A stretch of 64,000 nucleotides of DNA from Candidatus Cloacimonas sp. (lineage in GTDB: Bacteria > Cloacimonadota > Cloacimonadia > Cloacimonadales > Cloacimonadaceae), in NCBI GenBank assembly GCA_035403355.1, contig DAONFA010000001.1:1-64000 (forward strand). The letters are read 5' to 3'. The notes below the pieces were generated by a model. That model saw only the letters and a program-made list of their open reading frames with translations. It did no database searches and was not told the DNA's origin. Positions within the stretch are counted from its first letter, which is position 1. Every line of letters begins with the position of its first letter. This document shows positions 55,671-64,000 of this stretch, in pieces. Position numbers and translations under genes: made by a program.

Positions 55671-58600
55671 TCATTTTAGCAAGGTTACTTTCTGCATATA
55701 GCTCTCTTTATCTACCAGCATTTTTATGAAATAGATTCCACTTCCGCAATTGCTGTTATTTTTATCCTTACCTTCCCAGATAAGTTTATATCTGCCCTTA
55801 TCTTTTTGTCCTAAGGTAAAAGTTTGGATTCTTTGACCGCGGTCATTGTATATTTCTATTTTTACTTCAGCTTTTTTACTTAGTTCATAACCAATAGTAG
55901 TAGAAGGATTGAAAGGATTAGGATAGATAGAACGGATTCCTGTAATTAACTGATATGCCGGGGTACTATTGTGTGCTCCCTCAAAATAGATACATCTTGA
56001 GCCGTAATAACTATTAGAGGCATTATAATCTTGTATTTCCAGCCAGTAATAATACATCCCAGCTACATAAATATCTTTATCGGTGAATAAATACACTTGT
56101 TGTTGAGAAGTATTGGTAGCTTGAATTAAAGGACTAATAACTGTTGCTTGAGAAAGGTCGTCAATGGTTGCACGAAGCAAATAATAACCGTTCACATTGG
56201 TTTCCGATTGAGTCGCCCACAGCAAATTTATACCATACTGAGAATTGACAGAAGCATTAAAAGAAGATAATACAACGGGTAAAGTATTATCTTGCTGAGC
56301 AATAATAATTGGAATCTCCACTGTTCCCTTAGTTCCACTAAATGTTATAGAAAAACTTATCTTCTCCTCATCACCATAAATTATATGCCAGGCACTATTT
56401 TGATAATAAGCTCCATAATCGGAAGTTGTTTGGAAAGTAATAGTCCAATTGGAAATACTATTATCTAAAACAAAGTTATATTTGGAATAAGTTACATTGG
56501 GATTAGGCACAGGAGGGAAATCATCATTTATTACACCTTTATCGGCATCTCCACCTGATACTGTAACAGAAATTCCTTGTTCAACTACAGGAATGTTATT
56601 AAGAAAATAAGGCATACGCAATTTGGCTACATAGATGTTATCATATCCATTGCATGTTAAAGTGGTATTACCGAAAGTTGCATTACCGAAAAAATTTCCT
56701 ACAATATAATTATTTCCATTAGTATCTACAGCAATGTCATATCCACCATCATTACTTGTCCCTCCGGCTTGGTTAATCCAAATCCAATTACCGTTACTAT
56801 CCAACCTGGCAACAAAGATATCGTCCTTCCCTCTGCTGGTTAAAGTAGTATTACCAAAAGTAGCACTGCTGGAAAAATAACCGCTAATAAAACTGTTTCC
56901 GCTATCATCAATAGTAAGACCACTACAATAATCACGAACTGTGCCTCCGGCTTGTTTTACCCAAAGCCAGTTACCGTTGCTATCCAGCTTGGCAACAAAG
57001 ATATCCCAATAGTTACTGCTGGTCAAGGTAATAGTGCCGAAGGTAGCGCTATGATAAAAACTACCTGCAACATAGCTGTTTCCATTGTTATCCACAGCAA
57101 ATCCATCAGGGGTAGGCGTATTAGCTGAAGCTACCCAAAGCCAGTTACCGTTACTATCCAGCTTAGCAACATAGCTGCCATCTCCTGTGTTACTTGTTAC
57201 AGTGTAATTTCCAAATGTAGCACTTTCCATAAAATAACCACAAGCATAGCAGTTACCGTCATTATCTACTGCAACGCTATAACCGACATTATCAACAGGT
57301 CCTCCAGCTTTCTTTGCCCAGAGCCAGTTACCGTTATTGTCCATCTTAGCTATAAATATATCTTCATCTGCCTGTCCTGTCAGAGTAGTGCTTCCAAAAG
57401 TGATATTACTATCAAAACATCCTGTAACATAGCAGTTCTCATTGGAATCTACAGCAAGTCCATAACAAAAACCACCTTCGGCACCTCCTGCACTTTTTCC
57501 CCAGAGCCAGTTTCCGTTGCTGTCCATCTTAGCTATAAAAATATCCCCAGCTCCGTTACTGGTCAAGATTGTGGGGGGAGTAGTGCCAAAAGTAATACTA
57601 CTCCCAAAATTACCGGTAATATAAATGTTACCGCTATTATCCATTACAATATCATTACAAGTATAATAACTTGTGCCTCCGGCTTGCTTTGCCCAAAGCC
57701 AGTTACCATTACTATTCATTTTAGCGACAAAGATGTCAGATTGTCCGCTGTTTGTTAAGGTAGTAGAGCCCAAAGTTAAACTTTTGGTTATAAAATTACC
57801 CGATATATAACTATTTCCGTTATTATCAGTTACAATGCATCGCGCGGTAACATTACTGCTCCCTTGTGCTTGTTTTGTCCATTGCCAATTACCGCTGCTA
57901 TCAAGCATAGATATATAAAGGTCAGGATTTTGGTTATTGCTGTTATTTAAGATAGTATTCCCGAAATTAATATTTGTACTCAGAAAATAACCGGTAATAA
58001 AGCAATATCCATTAGTATCAATAGCAATGTCCATACCTGTATCTTCAAGTGCTCCACCGGCTTTTTTTTCCCAGAGCCAATTACCGCTGCTATCCAGTTT
58101 AGCTATAAAAATGTCTTTATCTCCACTGCTGGTTAGAAGAGATGAATCAAAGTAAATGCTATTTTCATAAGAACCGGTAAGATAGCTATTGCCGCTCGGA
58201 TCAATAGAAATTCCATTTGCTTCATCATAACCTGTCCCTCCGGTTTGTTTTGCCCAAAGCCAACTTCCGCTACTATTTAGTTTGGCAACAAATATATCTC
58301 CATTGCCGCTATTATTTAAAGTAATAGAACCAAAAGTAATGCTGCCACTATAGAAAATTCCTGTAATATAGCTATTACCACTGCTATCAATTGCGATGCT
58401 ATTACTTACATCAGTTTTTGTTCCCCCAGCTTGAGTTGCCCAACTCCAGATCCCTGAACTGTTAAGCATAGCGACAAAAATATCACTTTCACCACTTTGG
58501 GTGTTATTTAATGTGATATTACCGAAGGTAATGCTTGAACTTGAGAAATTCCCAGTTACAAAAATATTTTTATTACTATCAACTATAATTCCATAACCGG

Positions 58601-59279
58601 AATCAAAGTTATCTCCACCTATTTGTTTTGCCCAAAGCCAGTTACCACTACTATTCATTTTAGCGACAAAGATGTCACTATATCTATTGTTATATAGAGT
58701 AGTATTACCAAAAGTAATACTGCTACTAAAATAATTCCCGGTGATATAACTATTTCCATCACTATCAATAGCAATGCCATAGCTGATATCTATGTCATTT
58801 CCTCCAGCTTGTTTTGCCCAAAGCCAATTGCCATTGCTATCAAGTTTGGCAACAAAAATATCATAATATGCGGTACTCGTAAGAGTAGTAGAACCAAAAG
58901 TGGAAATACCTAAAAAACTTCCGGTAATATAACTTATACCCGATGAAGTTACAGCAATACTATAGCCAAAATTAAGGGAATTTTCAGATGTTCCTGATGT
59001 TCCTCCGGCTTGTTTAATCCATACAAAATTACCCTGGCTATCCATTTTAGCAACAAAGATATCCTGGTATCCTTTACTAATTAATCTTGTATTTCCAAAT
59101 CTAATACTACCTTTAAAATTACCGGTTATATAGCTATTTCCGTATGAATCAAAAGCTACACTATAACCCTCATCTAAATTTTGTTCTCCTGCTTGAGTTG
59201 TCCATATCCATGGTTGATATTCACTAAAAAGCATTATTGAAAAAAACAGTAAAACTGATAGTAGAATTGCCTTTTTCAT
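55671..59279 (-). CDS. Secreted beta-propeller-type repeat protein with sorting domain
   Basis: A 1202-aa exported protein. Signal peptide at residues 1-18, good AAGGAGG upstream of the ATG. Residues 20-960 contain about 14 repeats of some 65 residues with the pattern GNSYITGNF...FG...T-L...DIFVAKLDSNGNWLWAKQAGGT, matching SBBP-like (seven-bladed propeller-related) repeats. A C-terminal beta domain then leads to the sorting domain (SIYPNPFNPSTTIGY, YNDRGQRIQ, GSGIYFIKM). The repeat conservation implies recent duplication. The gene stands alone between two direct repeats, so it may behave as an exchangeable unit. Likely surface adhesin or binding protein. Confidence 0.87.
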   Translation of the reverse strand: MKKAILLSVLLFFSIMLFSEYQPWIWTTQAGEQNLDEGYSVAFDSYGNSYITGNFKGSIRFGNTRLISKGYQDIFVAKMDSQGNFVWIKQAGGTSGTSENSLNFGYSIAVTSSGISYITGSFLGISTFGSTTLTSTAYYDIFVAKLDSNGNWLWAKQAGGNDIDISYGIAIDSDGNSYITGNYFSSSITFGNTTLYNNRYSDIFVAKMNSSGNWLWAKQIGGDNFDSGYGIIVDSNKNIFVTGNFSSSSITFGNITLNNTQSGESDIFVAMLNSSGIWSWATQAGGTKTDVSNSIAIDSSGNSYITGIFYSGSITFGSITLNNSGNGDIFVAKLNSSGSWLWAKQTGGTGYDEANGISIDPSGNSYLTGSYENSIYFDSSLLTSSGDKDIFIAKLDSSGNWLWEKKAGGALEDTGMDIAIDTNGYCFITGYFLSTNINFGNTILNNSNNQNPDLYISMLDSSGNWQWTKQAQGSSNVTARCIVTDNNGNSYISGNFITKSLTLGSTTLTNSGQSDIFVAKMNSNGNWLWAKQAGGTSYYTCNDIVMDNSGNIYITGNFGSSITFGTTPPTILTSNGAGDIFIAKMDSNGNWLWGKSAGGAEGGFCYGLAVDSNENCYVTGCFDSNITFGSTTLTGQADEDIFIAKMDNNGNWLWAKKAGGPVDNVGYSVAVDNDGNCYACGYFMESATFGNYTVTSNTGDGSYVAKLDSNGNWLWVASANTPTPDGFAVDNNGNSYVAGSFYHSATFGTITLTSSNYWDIFVAKLDSNGNWLWVKQAGGTVRDYCSGLTIDDSGNSFISGYFSSSATFGNTTLTSRGKDDIFVARLDSNGNWIWINQAGGTSNDGGYDIAVDTNGNNYIVGNFFGNATFGNTTLTCNGYDNIYVAKLRMPYFLNNIPVVEQGISVTVSGGDADKGVINDDFPPVPNPNVTYSKYNFVLDNSISNWTITFQTTSDYGAYYQNSAWHIIYGDEEKISFSITFSGTKGTVEIPIIIAQQDNTLPVVLSSFNASVNSQYGINLLWATQSETNVNGYYLLRATIDDLSQATVISPLIQATNTSQQQVYLFTDKDIYVAGMYYYWLEIQDYNASNSYYGSRCIYFEGAHNSTPAYQLITGIRSIYPNPFNPSTTIGYELSKKAEVKIEIYNDRGQRIQTFTLGQKDKGRYKLIWEGKDKNNSNCGSGIYFIKMLVDKESYMQKVTLLK

Positions 59280-60033
59280 CTTTTCCTCCTTGCCTTAATA
59301 TTTCTTCATTGGGTTCATAGTTTTCATAATAGTAAGAACTCCTCTTTCTATTATAGTTTGGACAAAACAAAAAAATTTGTCTCTACGCTATCAGCTATTT
59401 ACATAGCAAGTTTCCACATATTCAGGAATTATACCTAATTTAAAATACTCTACAAGATTTCCTTTTTACAAATTGTGGATTTATGTCAAGCACGATTATT
59501 CAAAAAATATATAAATCAGAATATCAAGCTTCAGGTAACAAGGGAATAATATGTTGTAATGCATTGTGATGTAATAAAGTTCTGCTTTAGAATGGTGGAA
59601 TTTATTCAACACCCCAACCGCTATAATCTATCAATTTTGATATGTGAGCTGAAAGTAACTTCATATAAGAAAGATGGTTGCCAAAGTAAAATTTTTTTCT
59701 AAGAGATAAAATGCCTATTTCCTTGTCTTTCCTGAAAAAGCAGGAATGGTGAACGGGATTTTTGGATCACGCAGATTACGCAGATTTTATAAACACCTGT
59801 AAGACCAAACACAAAAAAAACAGCTCACAGATTACACAGATTTCACAGATTAAACAGATTACACAGATTTCACAGATATAGTATGGACACACTGATTTAG
59901 GATGGATATAGATTTCACGGAATTAAACAGATAAACTCCTATTTTTATATCTGTTTGTTGGCTTTACTTTTATAAGGATGCTTGCATAAACCGATCGGTG
60001 AAGCTGCATTTTTTTCTTAGAAGTGAATAGATT
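59280..60033. other. 754-bp AT-rich gap with direct-repeat copy B
   Basis: The left half (59290-59740) is AT-rich and shows no gene or recognisable motif. It should contain the promoter of the minus-strand repeat protein. The right half carries copy B of the long direct repeat and degraded CACAGATT units (59745-59930). No terminator is obvious. Confidence 0.65.
59745..59878. repeat. Long direct repeat, copy B
   Basis: Same sequence and orientation as 55379-55497 over about 97 bp, then CACAGATTA/CACAGATTT units. The two copies flank the 1202-aa protein gene, 4.37 kb apart. Confidence 0.9.
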
Positions 60034-60828
60034 TTAGTAATTAGCAGCTTTTAATTTATTTATGCTATCATTGGAGTATCTATTACTCCACAGAATATAT
60101 TCAGTATCTTTGTTTTGCAATGCTTCCAGATATTCCGGCTTAATTTCTCGGTCAGTATCATTAATTATTGCCAAGCCGATAACCATTTTACTTGAAAGAA
60201 GTTCACGCATCTGTTTAATATCGCTCCAAGTAAAAAGAAAGTGGGGCAAGTTTAACTTATTTACAGTATTAAAAGCTTTTATCACAATCTCTGTATTTCT
60301 AAAGGCAATTTGAAAATCAAAGGTAAATTCAAGACCTGTGCTTCCCTTGGAAATAAAATTGGGGGTATAAATAATATCCAGTTCTTTCAAGTAAGCTTGC
60401 ACATCTTCTTTAAATACTGATTCTACTGTTTGTTTGGATAGCACATAAAGGTCATTGATTTCTGAAATTGCTGATAAGAGATTCAGTTTTTTCTGGGGAA
60501 AGTTCTTTTCATCAGTTTCTACAGTTAATTCGGAATCTTCAGATAAAACTACACCATAATTTAACAAAATTCTCTCTAACATTTCTTTCCGCTTAGCAGA
60601 GCGAGAAATAGAAACACCGCTTAATTCAAGATTATGAATTGTTTCTCCATCATCAGATAAAATTACTTTCCCTTTCTCTTTTTTAGCATATATCTCTATA
60701 GAATCGTTAAATAAACCCAGAAAAGGAGTAGTTATTTTTGTCCAGGTGGTAACAGCATCCAAAGTAATAGTAGTTTTCTGTCTTAAGAAGTTATAAAAAT
60801 CATCTACCAACGCAGTTATCTGATTCAT
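60034..60828 (-). CDS. DUF1828/DUF1829-domain protein
   Basis: A 264-aa cytoplasmic protein. Residues 1-110 resemble DUF1828 (VILSDDGETIHNLELSGVSIS) and the rest resembles DUF1829 (STGLEFTFDFQIAF; a C-terminal domain with a WSDIKQMRELL stretch). No membrane segment or signal peptide. The biochemical activity of these domains is not known to me. Its start overlaps the preceding gene's stop in an ATGA, so the two act as a translationally coupled pair. It lies next to the direct repeats. Confidence 0.75.
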   Translation of the reverse strand: MNQITALVDDFYNFLRQKTTITLDAVTTWTKITTPFLGLFNDSIEIYAKKEKGKVILSDDGETIHNLELSGVSISRSAKRKEMLERILLNYGVVLSEDSELTVETDEKNFPQKKLNLLSAISEINDLYVLSKQTVESVFKEDVQAYLKELDIIYTPNFISKGSTGLEFTFDFQIAFRNTEIVIKAFNTVNKLNLPHFLFTWSDIKQMRELLSSKMVIGLAIINDTDREIKPEYLEALQNKDTEYILWSNRYSNDSINKLKAANY

Positions 60829-61352
60829 AAAAACACCTCATCTTGCATAGTTATCTTTAACTGAGATTGGAGGTTAACTAATTTAGCAACAGCTAAAATT
60901 GCTTCCGCTATGTCAGCAGTGGATTGGATATTTTTAATAGGGAAAACATCTTTTGACAAGGGGATAGCCCAATTTAAGTCATAATCTTGGACAAAATAAT
61001 GAATATGCGGAATATTAACTCCAAGATATTGACCCATATACGGTAAGAAATGCTTCGGAACATTTTCAGTTGCCTGTTCCGGATTCTTATGAGTTCCGCA
61101 ATAATCAATCCGTAATAAAGGTAATTGACCATCTGTATTCTGAAAATGAAGAGTAAGCTTTATAATGTGTTTTTTACTGCGAGTTATTTCCAGAAAAAAC
61201 TCATATTCTGCATTAGGTATAGAAATCATATTAATTCTTTCTTTCAGGTAATTAGTCAAAGTAAAAGAATAAGTATCCATCATTACTTTACCATCAAAAG
61301 CTTTTTTCTCAATTGCGATCAACTGATCAGCAAATTCCTTTGTAATTATCAT
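60825..61352 (-). CDS. DUF6978-like protein, partner of the DUF1828 gene
   Basis: A 175-aa cytoplasmic protein. The FTLTNYLKERI, TRSKKHIIKLTLHFQN, LLRIDYCGTHKNPE and HIHYFVQDYDLNWAIPL stretches look like the DUF6978 family, which I recall as a companion of DUF1828 proteins. The family match rests on memory. It is the first gene of the pair and its stop overlaps the partner's start. A weak AGGAG lies upstream. It could be a toxin-antitoxin-like or defence-associated module, but nothing in the sequence proves activity. Confidence 0.6.
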   Translation of the reverse strand: MIITKEFADQLIAIEKKAFDGKVMMDTYSFTLTNYLKERINMISIPNAEYEFFLEITRSKKHIIKLTLHFQNTDGQLPLLRIDYCGTHKNPEQATENVPKHFLPYMGQYLGVNIPHIHYFVQDYDLNWAIPLSKDVFPIKNIQSTADIAEAILAVAKLVNLQSQLKITMQDEVFL

Positions 61353-61522
61353 AAAACTCCTGATGCTCTGTCTTGATTAAATCTCATTATAGTCAAGAGA
61401 GCATAACTCTACAAATTCCACAGTATATATTTGCGCAAGGGTGTCAATAAATATTTCGCATTTTTCCGGGGTTTATGTTGACGGGGACATCAACATTACG
61501 GGGGTTTTTGTTGACGGGGGTA
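61353..61522. repeat. Short gap with two GTTGAC hairpin-family words
   Basis: GTTGACGGGGACATCAAC (from 61477) and GTTGACGGGGGTATCAAC (from 61510) are degenerate members of the GTTGAC/GTCAAC hairpin family, 33 bp apart, next to the nnr stop codon. Confidence 0.7.
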
Positions 61523-63073
61523 TCAACCTAACGGAAAAGGCATTGGTTCTTCGTTAAGAGAAATAAACAGGTTTTCTATTATATCCGTAGGCAGGATTGA
61601 AGGTGCGTAGCGTTTTTTGGCAAGTTCTTCCGCTGTTCTACCCATAATGTAAGAAGCATTGATAGCTGCCTCTCCAAGTTCCATTCTTTGTCCGCAAAAG
61701 GAACCGATAATTCCGGCTAAAACATCTCCGCTACCGCCTGTGGCAAGTCCATCATTTCCTCTGGTATTGATAAACATTCTTTTTTCGTCGCAAAAGATAG
61801 TAGTATCACTTTTCAGCAGGACTTTTGCCCCGGTCTTTTTTACATAATTTTCCAAAGCGGCAGAGGTATCTTCATAGAGCTGATCCAGAGTGATATTTGC
61901 CAGAGCACAGAATTCTCCAAAATGAGGAGTGAGCAGGATATTAGGTTTTTTCAGATATTGTTGCAGAGCGGGGTCTTTTGCAATTAACCGTAAAGCATCA
62001 GCATCAACAACGGTAGGCACTGTAGAAGTTCGCAAGACAAATTCCAGCATATAGTTAGCATAAGTATCAAGCCCCAAACCGGGACCTATTATAACGCTAT
62101 CTGCCTTTTTAAATAGATCGGAGAATAATTTCAAGTCCGGAGTTAGTGTTTTTCCTACTCTGGGTATTCCTACAAAGAGATATTCCGAAGGGTTAGCATT
62201 ATAGAAATAGGCATTTTCTTCACGACTTACCAAATAAACTAAGCCGGCTCCTGCTCTCAAAGCAGCTTTAGCGGTCATAGATATTGCCCCCAAATATCCC
62301 AAATGGCCACCTATAGCTAAAACCCTGCCGTAATCATTTTTAGTAGCATTAAAACTGCGTTCGGGTAATTTGAAGTTGGCATTATCTATCAAAATGGCAG
62401 GGGTGAAAAAGGCATCGTTATAGCTATCGGGAATGCCAATAGGGATAGTTACTATTTTTCCGCTCTTATATTTTCCATATTGCAGGAATAATCCGGTTTT
62501 GAACGAATGCAAAGTTAAGGTTAAATTTGCCCGGAAGGCATCTTCACCATCTCCGTTGGCTCCATTTAAGCCGGAAGGGATGTCTATAGCCACTTTGAAG
62601 GCAGCAGTATCCTCAACGCTTTCAAATATTTTTTTCAGAGTAGCCGGTAATTTACCCTTAAAGCCCGTTCCGAAGACAGCATCAATAATCATCGTTACCC
62701 CTGGTAAATTTTCAATTACATCCAGGTTGTCTAAGTTCTTATTCAAATCATAAGAAGGGATTTTAAGTGCTTTGCAGAGTTCAAAATTGTGTTTGCTTTC
62801 TGCTGTCATAGTGCCATTATGGACTTTTAAGAGGAACACACTTTTCGCGTAGTTATGCAACCAGCGGGCAAGGACAAAGCCATCTCCGCTGTTATTTCCT
62901 GTGCCGTGTAAAATGATGATAATTCCGTCTGTTTCTTCCGGATAGTTATTAATAAGATAATCGGCGCAGCCCCTGCCGGCATTTTCCATCAGCAAGGCAG
63001 CTGGAATGCCGAAGCAATTGATGGTATTGTCATCCAGGGTTTTCATTTGAGAGGGAGTAAAAACATAAGCCAT
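61523..63073 (-). CDS. nnr: Bifunctional NAD(P)H-hydrate repair enzyme (epimerase/dehydratase)
   Basis: A 516-aa cytoplasmic enzyme that repairs hydrated NAD(P)H. The N-terminal epimerase domain (about 1-215) shows LMENAGRGCADYL and GTGNNSGDGFVLAR. The C-terminal ADP/ATP-dependent dehydratase domain (about 225-505) shows the GGHLGYLGAI entry, NILLTPHFGEF and the NDGLATGGSGDVLAG motif. Full length with both domains fused, as in E. coli. It begins about 20 bp after the histidine kinase stop, so they may be co-transcribed. Confidence 0.94.
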   Translation of the reverse strand: MAYVFTPSQMKTLDDNTINCFGIPAALLMENAGRGCADYLINNYPEETDGIIIILHGTGNNSGDGFVLARWLHNYAKSVFLLKVHNGTMTAESKHNFELCKALKIPSYDLNKNLDNLDVIENLPGVTMIIDAVFGTGFKGKLPATLKKIFESVEDTAAFKVAIDIPSGLNGANGDGEDAFRANLTLTLHSFKTGLFLQYGKYKSGKIVTIPIGIPDSYNDAFFTPAILIDNANFKLPERSFNATKNDYGRVLAIGGHLGYLGAISMTAKAALRAGAGLVYLVSREENAYFYNANPSEYLFVGIPRVGKTLTPDLKLFSDLFKKADSVIIGPGLGLDTYANYMLEFVLRTSTVPTVVDADALRLIAKDPALQQYLKKPNILLTPHFGEFCALANITLDQLYEDTSAALENYVKKTGAKVLLKSDTTIFCDEKRMFINTRGNDGLATGGSGDVLAGIIGSFCGQRMELGEAAINASYIMGRTAEELAKKRYAPSILPTDIIENLFISLNEEPMPFPLG

Positions 63074-63093
63074 TATATCTCCTTATTTGGTTG

Positions 63094-64000
63094 TTAGACA
63101 GGCAGTTTTATTTCAAAAGTAGTGCCTTCACCCATTGTACTTTGCAGCACTTTAATATGTCCGTTATGGTATTCTTCAATGATGCGTTTTGCCAAGCTTA
63201 ACCCCAAGCCCCAACCTCTTGTTTTAGTAGTTACACCTGGTTCAAAAATACTTTTCCATTGCCGATGAGGAATACCTTTACCCTCGTCCCGGATTTGAAT
63301 ATAAATCCAGGGTTTCTTTATTGTAGCGGTGATGATGATATTTCCGCCTTTATTACTCATTGCATCCACGCAATTTTTAATCAGGTTTTCCAGGGTCCAT
63401 TTAATCAGTTCCTTATCCATAAGCACCATCACACCATCAATTTTGCCGATGTAATGAATATCAATCTTATTTCCCAGGTGAGGCATTCTTTCCCGAAAGT
63501 ATTCTACGGTTGCAGAGATAATTTCATCCAGGTTTTGGGGTTCCAGTTTTGTGATGCTGCCTACTTTGCCAAAACGGGAAGCGATGTTTTTCAGGTGTTC
63601 CAGGTCAGCAGTCATATATTGCACAATTTGGTCTATATCGCGCACACAACCATCGGGCGCGGGTTCTTTCAAATAATCCAGCCAGCCCATTAAAGAGGTT
63701 ATGGGTGTTCCAAACTGGTGGGCAGTTTCTTTGGCTAAGCTTATCCAGAGAGTATCTTTTTCGGTTTGGCTAAGCAAGAACAAGCCATAGATACCAAAGA
63801 AAACAACCATCAAAGCCAGAATCAATTCCAGAATAACTATGTAGCGTATATAGGAAAGGGATTTGGGAGTGGAAAAATAGATATAGCCCAAACTATCTGC
63901 CGCATTGGAAAGAGGAATTTCGTCCATCGTTTTAGTCAGCTGAGCCAGTTTTTGCTGTTCTTCCGTGGAAATTTCATAGTAATTGACCGTTTCCGGGATG
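63094..64000 (-). CDS. Sensor histidine kinase (5' end beyond the window)
   Basis: A membrane-bound kinase whose coding frame stays open to the window edge, so the N-terminus is cut off (at least 302 codons present). A membrane helix lies near residues 55-80 of the visible part. The dimerisation/phosphoacceptor motif is SLAKETAHQFGTPITSLMGW with the acceptor His in AHQFGTP. The ATPase domain has the N box (LIKNCVDAMS), DEGKGIP and GWGLGLSLAKR. The HQFGTP variant is common in Bacteroidetes-type kinases. No response regulator is visible. Confidence 0.9.
   Translation of the reverse strand, partial: IPETVNYYEISTEEQQKLAQLTKTMDEIPLSNAADSLGYIYFSTPKSLSYIRYIVILELILALMVVFFGIYGLFLLSQTEKDTLWISLAKETAHQFGTPITSLMGWLDYLKEPAPDGCVRDIDQIVQYMTADLEHLKNIASRFGKVGSITKLEPQNLDEIISATVEYFRERMPHLGNKIDIHYIGKIDGVMVLMDKELIKWTLENLIKNCVDAMSNKGGNIIITATIKKPWIYIQIRDEGKGIPHRQWKSIFEPGVTTKTRGWGLGLSLAKRIIEEYHNGHIKVLQSTMGEGTTFEIKLPV

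Overview
The window reads as part of the chromosome of an uncultured, moderately AT-rich Gram-negative bacterium of the Cloacimonadota (WWE1) type, close to Candidatus Cloacimonas. The reasons are the gene repertoire, good AGGAG-type ribosome binding sites, and several very large secreted proteins with a C-terminal YPNPFNPSTT / GQKV / SGIYF sorting domain. Intergenic spaces are packed with short palindromic repeats. The assignment comes from family recognition alone; no database search was run.

Layout. 1-3.1 kb: tandem 132-bp repeats and valS. 3.1-7.0 kb: hairpin repeats, a YfhO-like membrane protein (minus strand), a YbgC-type thioesterase and a repeat-filled gap with a probable promoter, small structured RNA and terminator. 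7.1-15.7 kb: one tight translation and ribosome-assembly operon, rimP-nusA-ylxR-ylxQ-infB-rbfA, then nrnA-truB-ribF. 15.8-19.5 kb: a secreted protein, a YhaM-like exonuclease and a YycJ-like hydrolase. 20.4-27.0 kb (minus): priA and a 1306-aa secreted protein. 27.5-34.8 kb: htpG behind a CIRCE-like operator, then a CotH/lamin-tail secreted protein and another secreted protein. 35.8-38.9 kb (minus): lysS and rpsA. 39.2-44.8 kb: a three-gene NADH-linked iron-sulfur flavoprotein complex (NuoE-like, NuoF-like and a 1112-aa NuoG/GltD fusion). 45.0-47.9 kb (minus): a B12-binding radical SAM protein and a Xer-type recombinase. 47.9-52.3 kb: cell-surface glycan genes (hexapeptide acyltransferase, GT2 glycosyltransferase, flippase) with a small exported protein and ruvB. 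52.6-55.3 kb (minus): a short tRNA nucleotidyltransferase-like protein, hemW and lepB. 55.7-59.3 kb: a 1202-aa repeat protein flanked by 100-bp direct repeats. 60.0-61.4 kb: a two-gene module of DUF6978-like and DUF1828/DUF1829-like proteins. 61.5-64.0 kb: nnr and a histidine kinase running off the right edge.

Most genes are housekeeping. The unusual content lies between them. Several unrelated hairpin families share one geometry: a 7-bp perfect stem around a 6-nt loop, often spaced 33 bp apart. They cluster where genes converge and in places supply stop codons. An 83-bp composite of two such hairpins occurs three times, in both orientations. Other signals worth attention are the CIRCE-like operator at htpG, a perfect 37-bp palindrome near 35.57 kb, a duplicated 41-codon open repeat joined by ATGA overlaps to truB and ribF, repeat-flanked gene 55671-59279, and the DUF6978/DUF1828 pair, which is the best candidate here for a poorly described two-component system.
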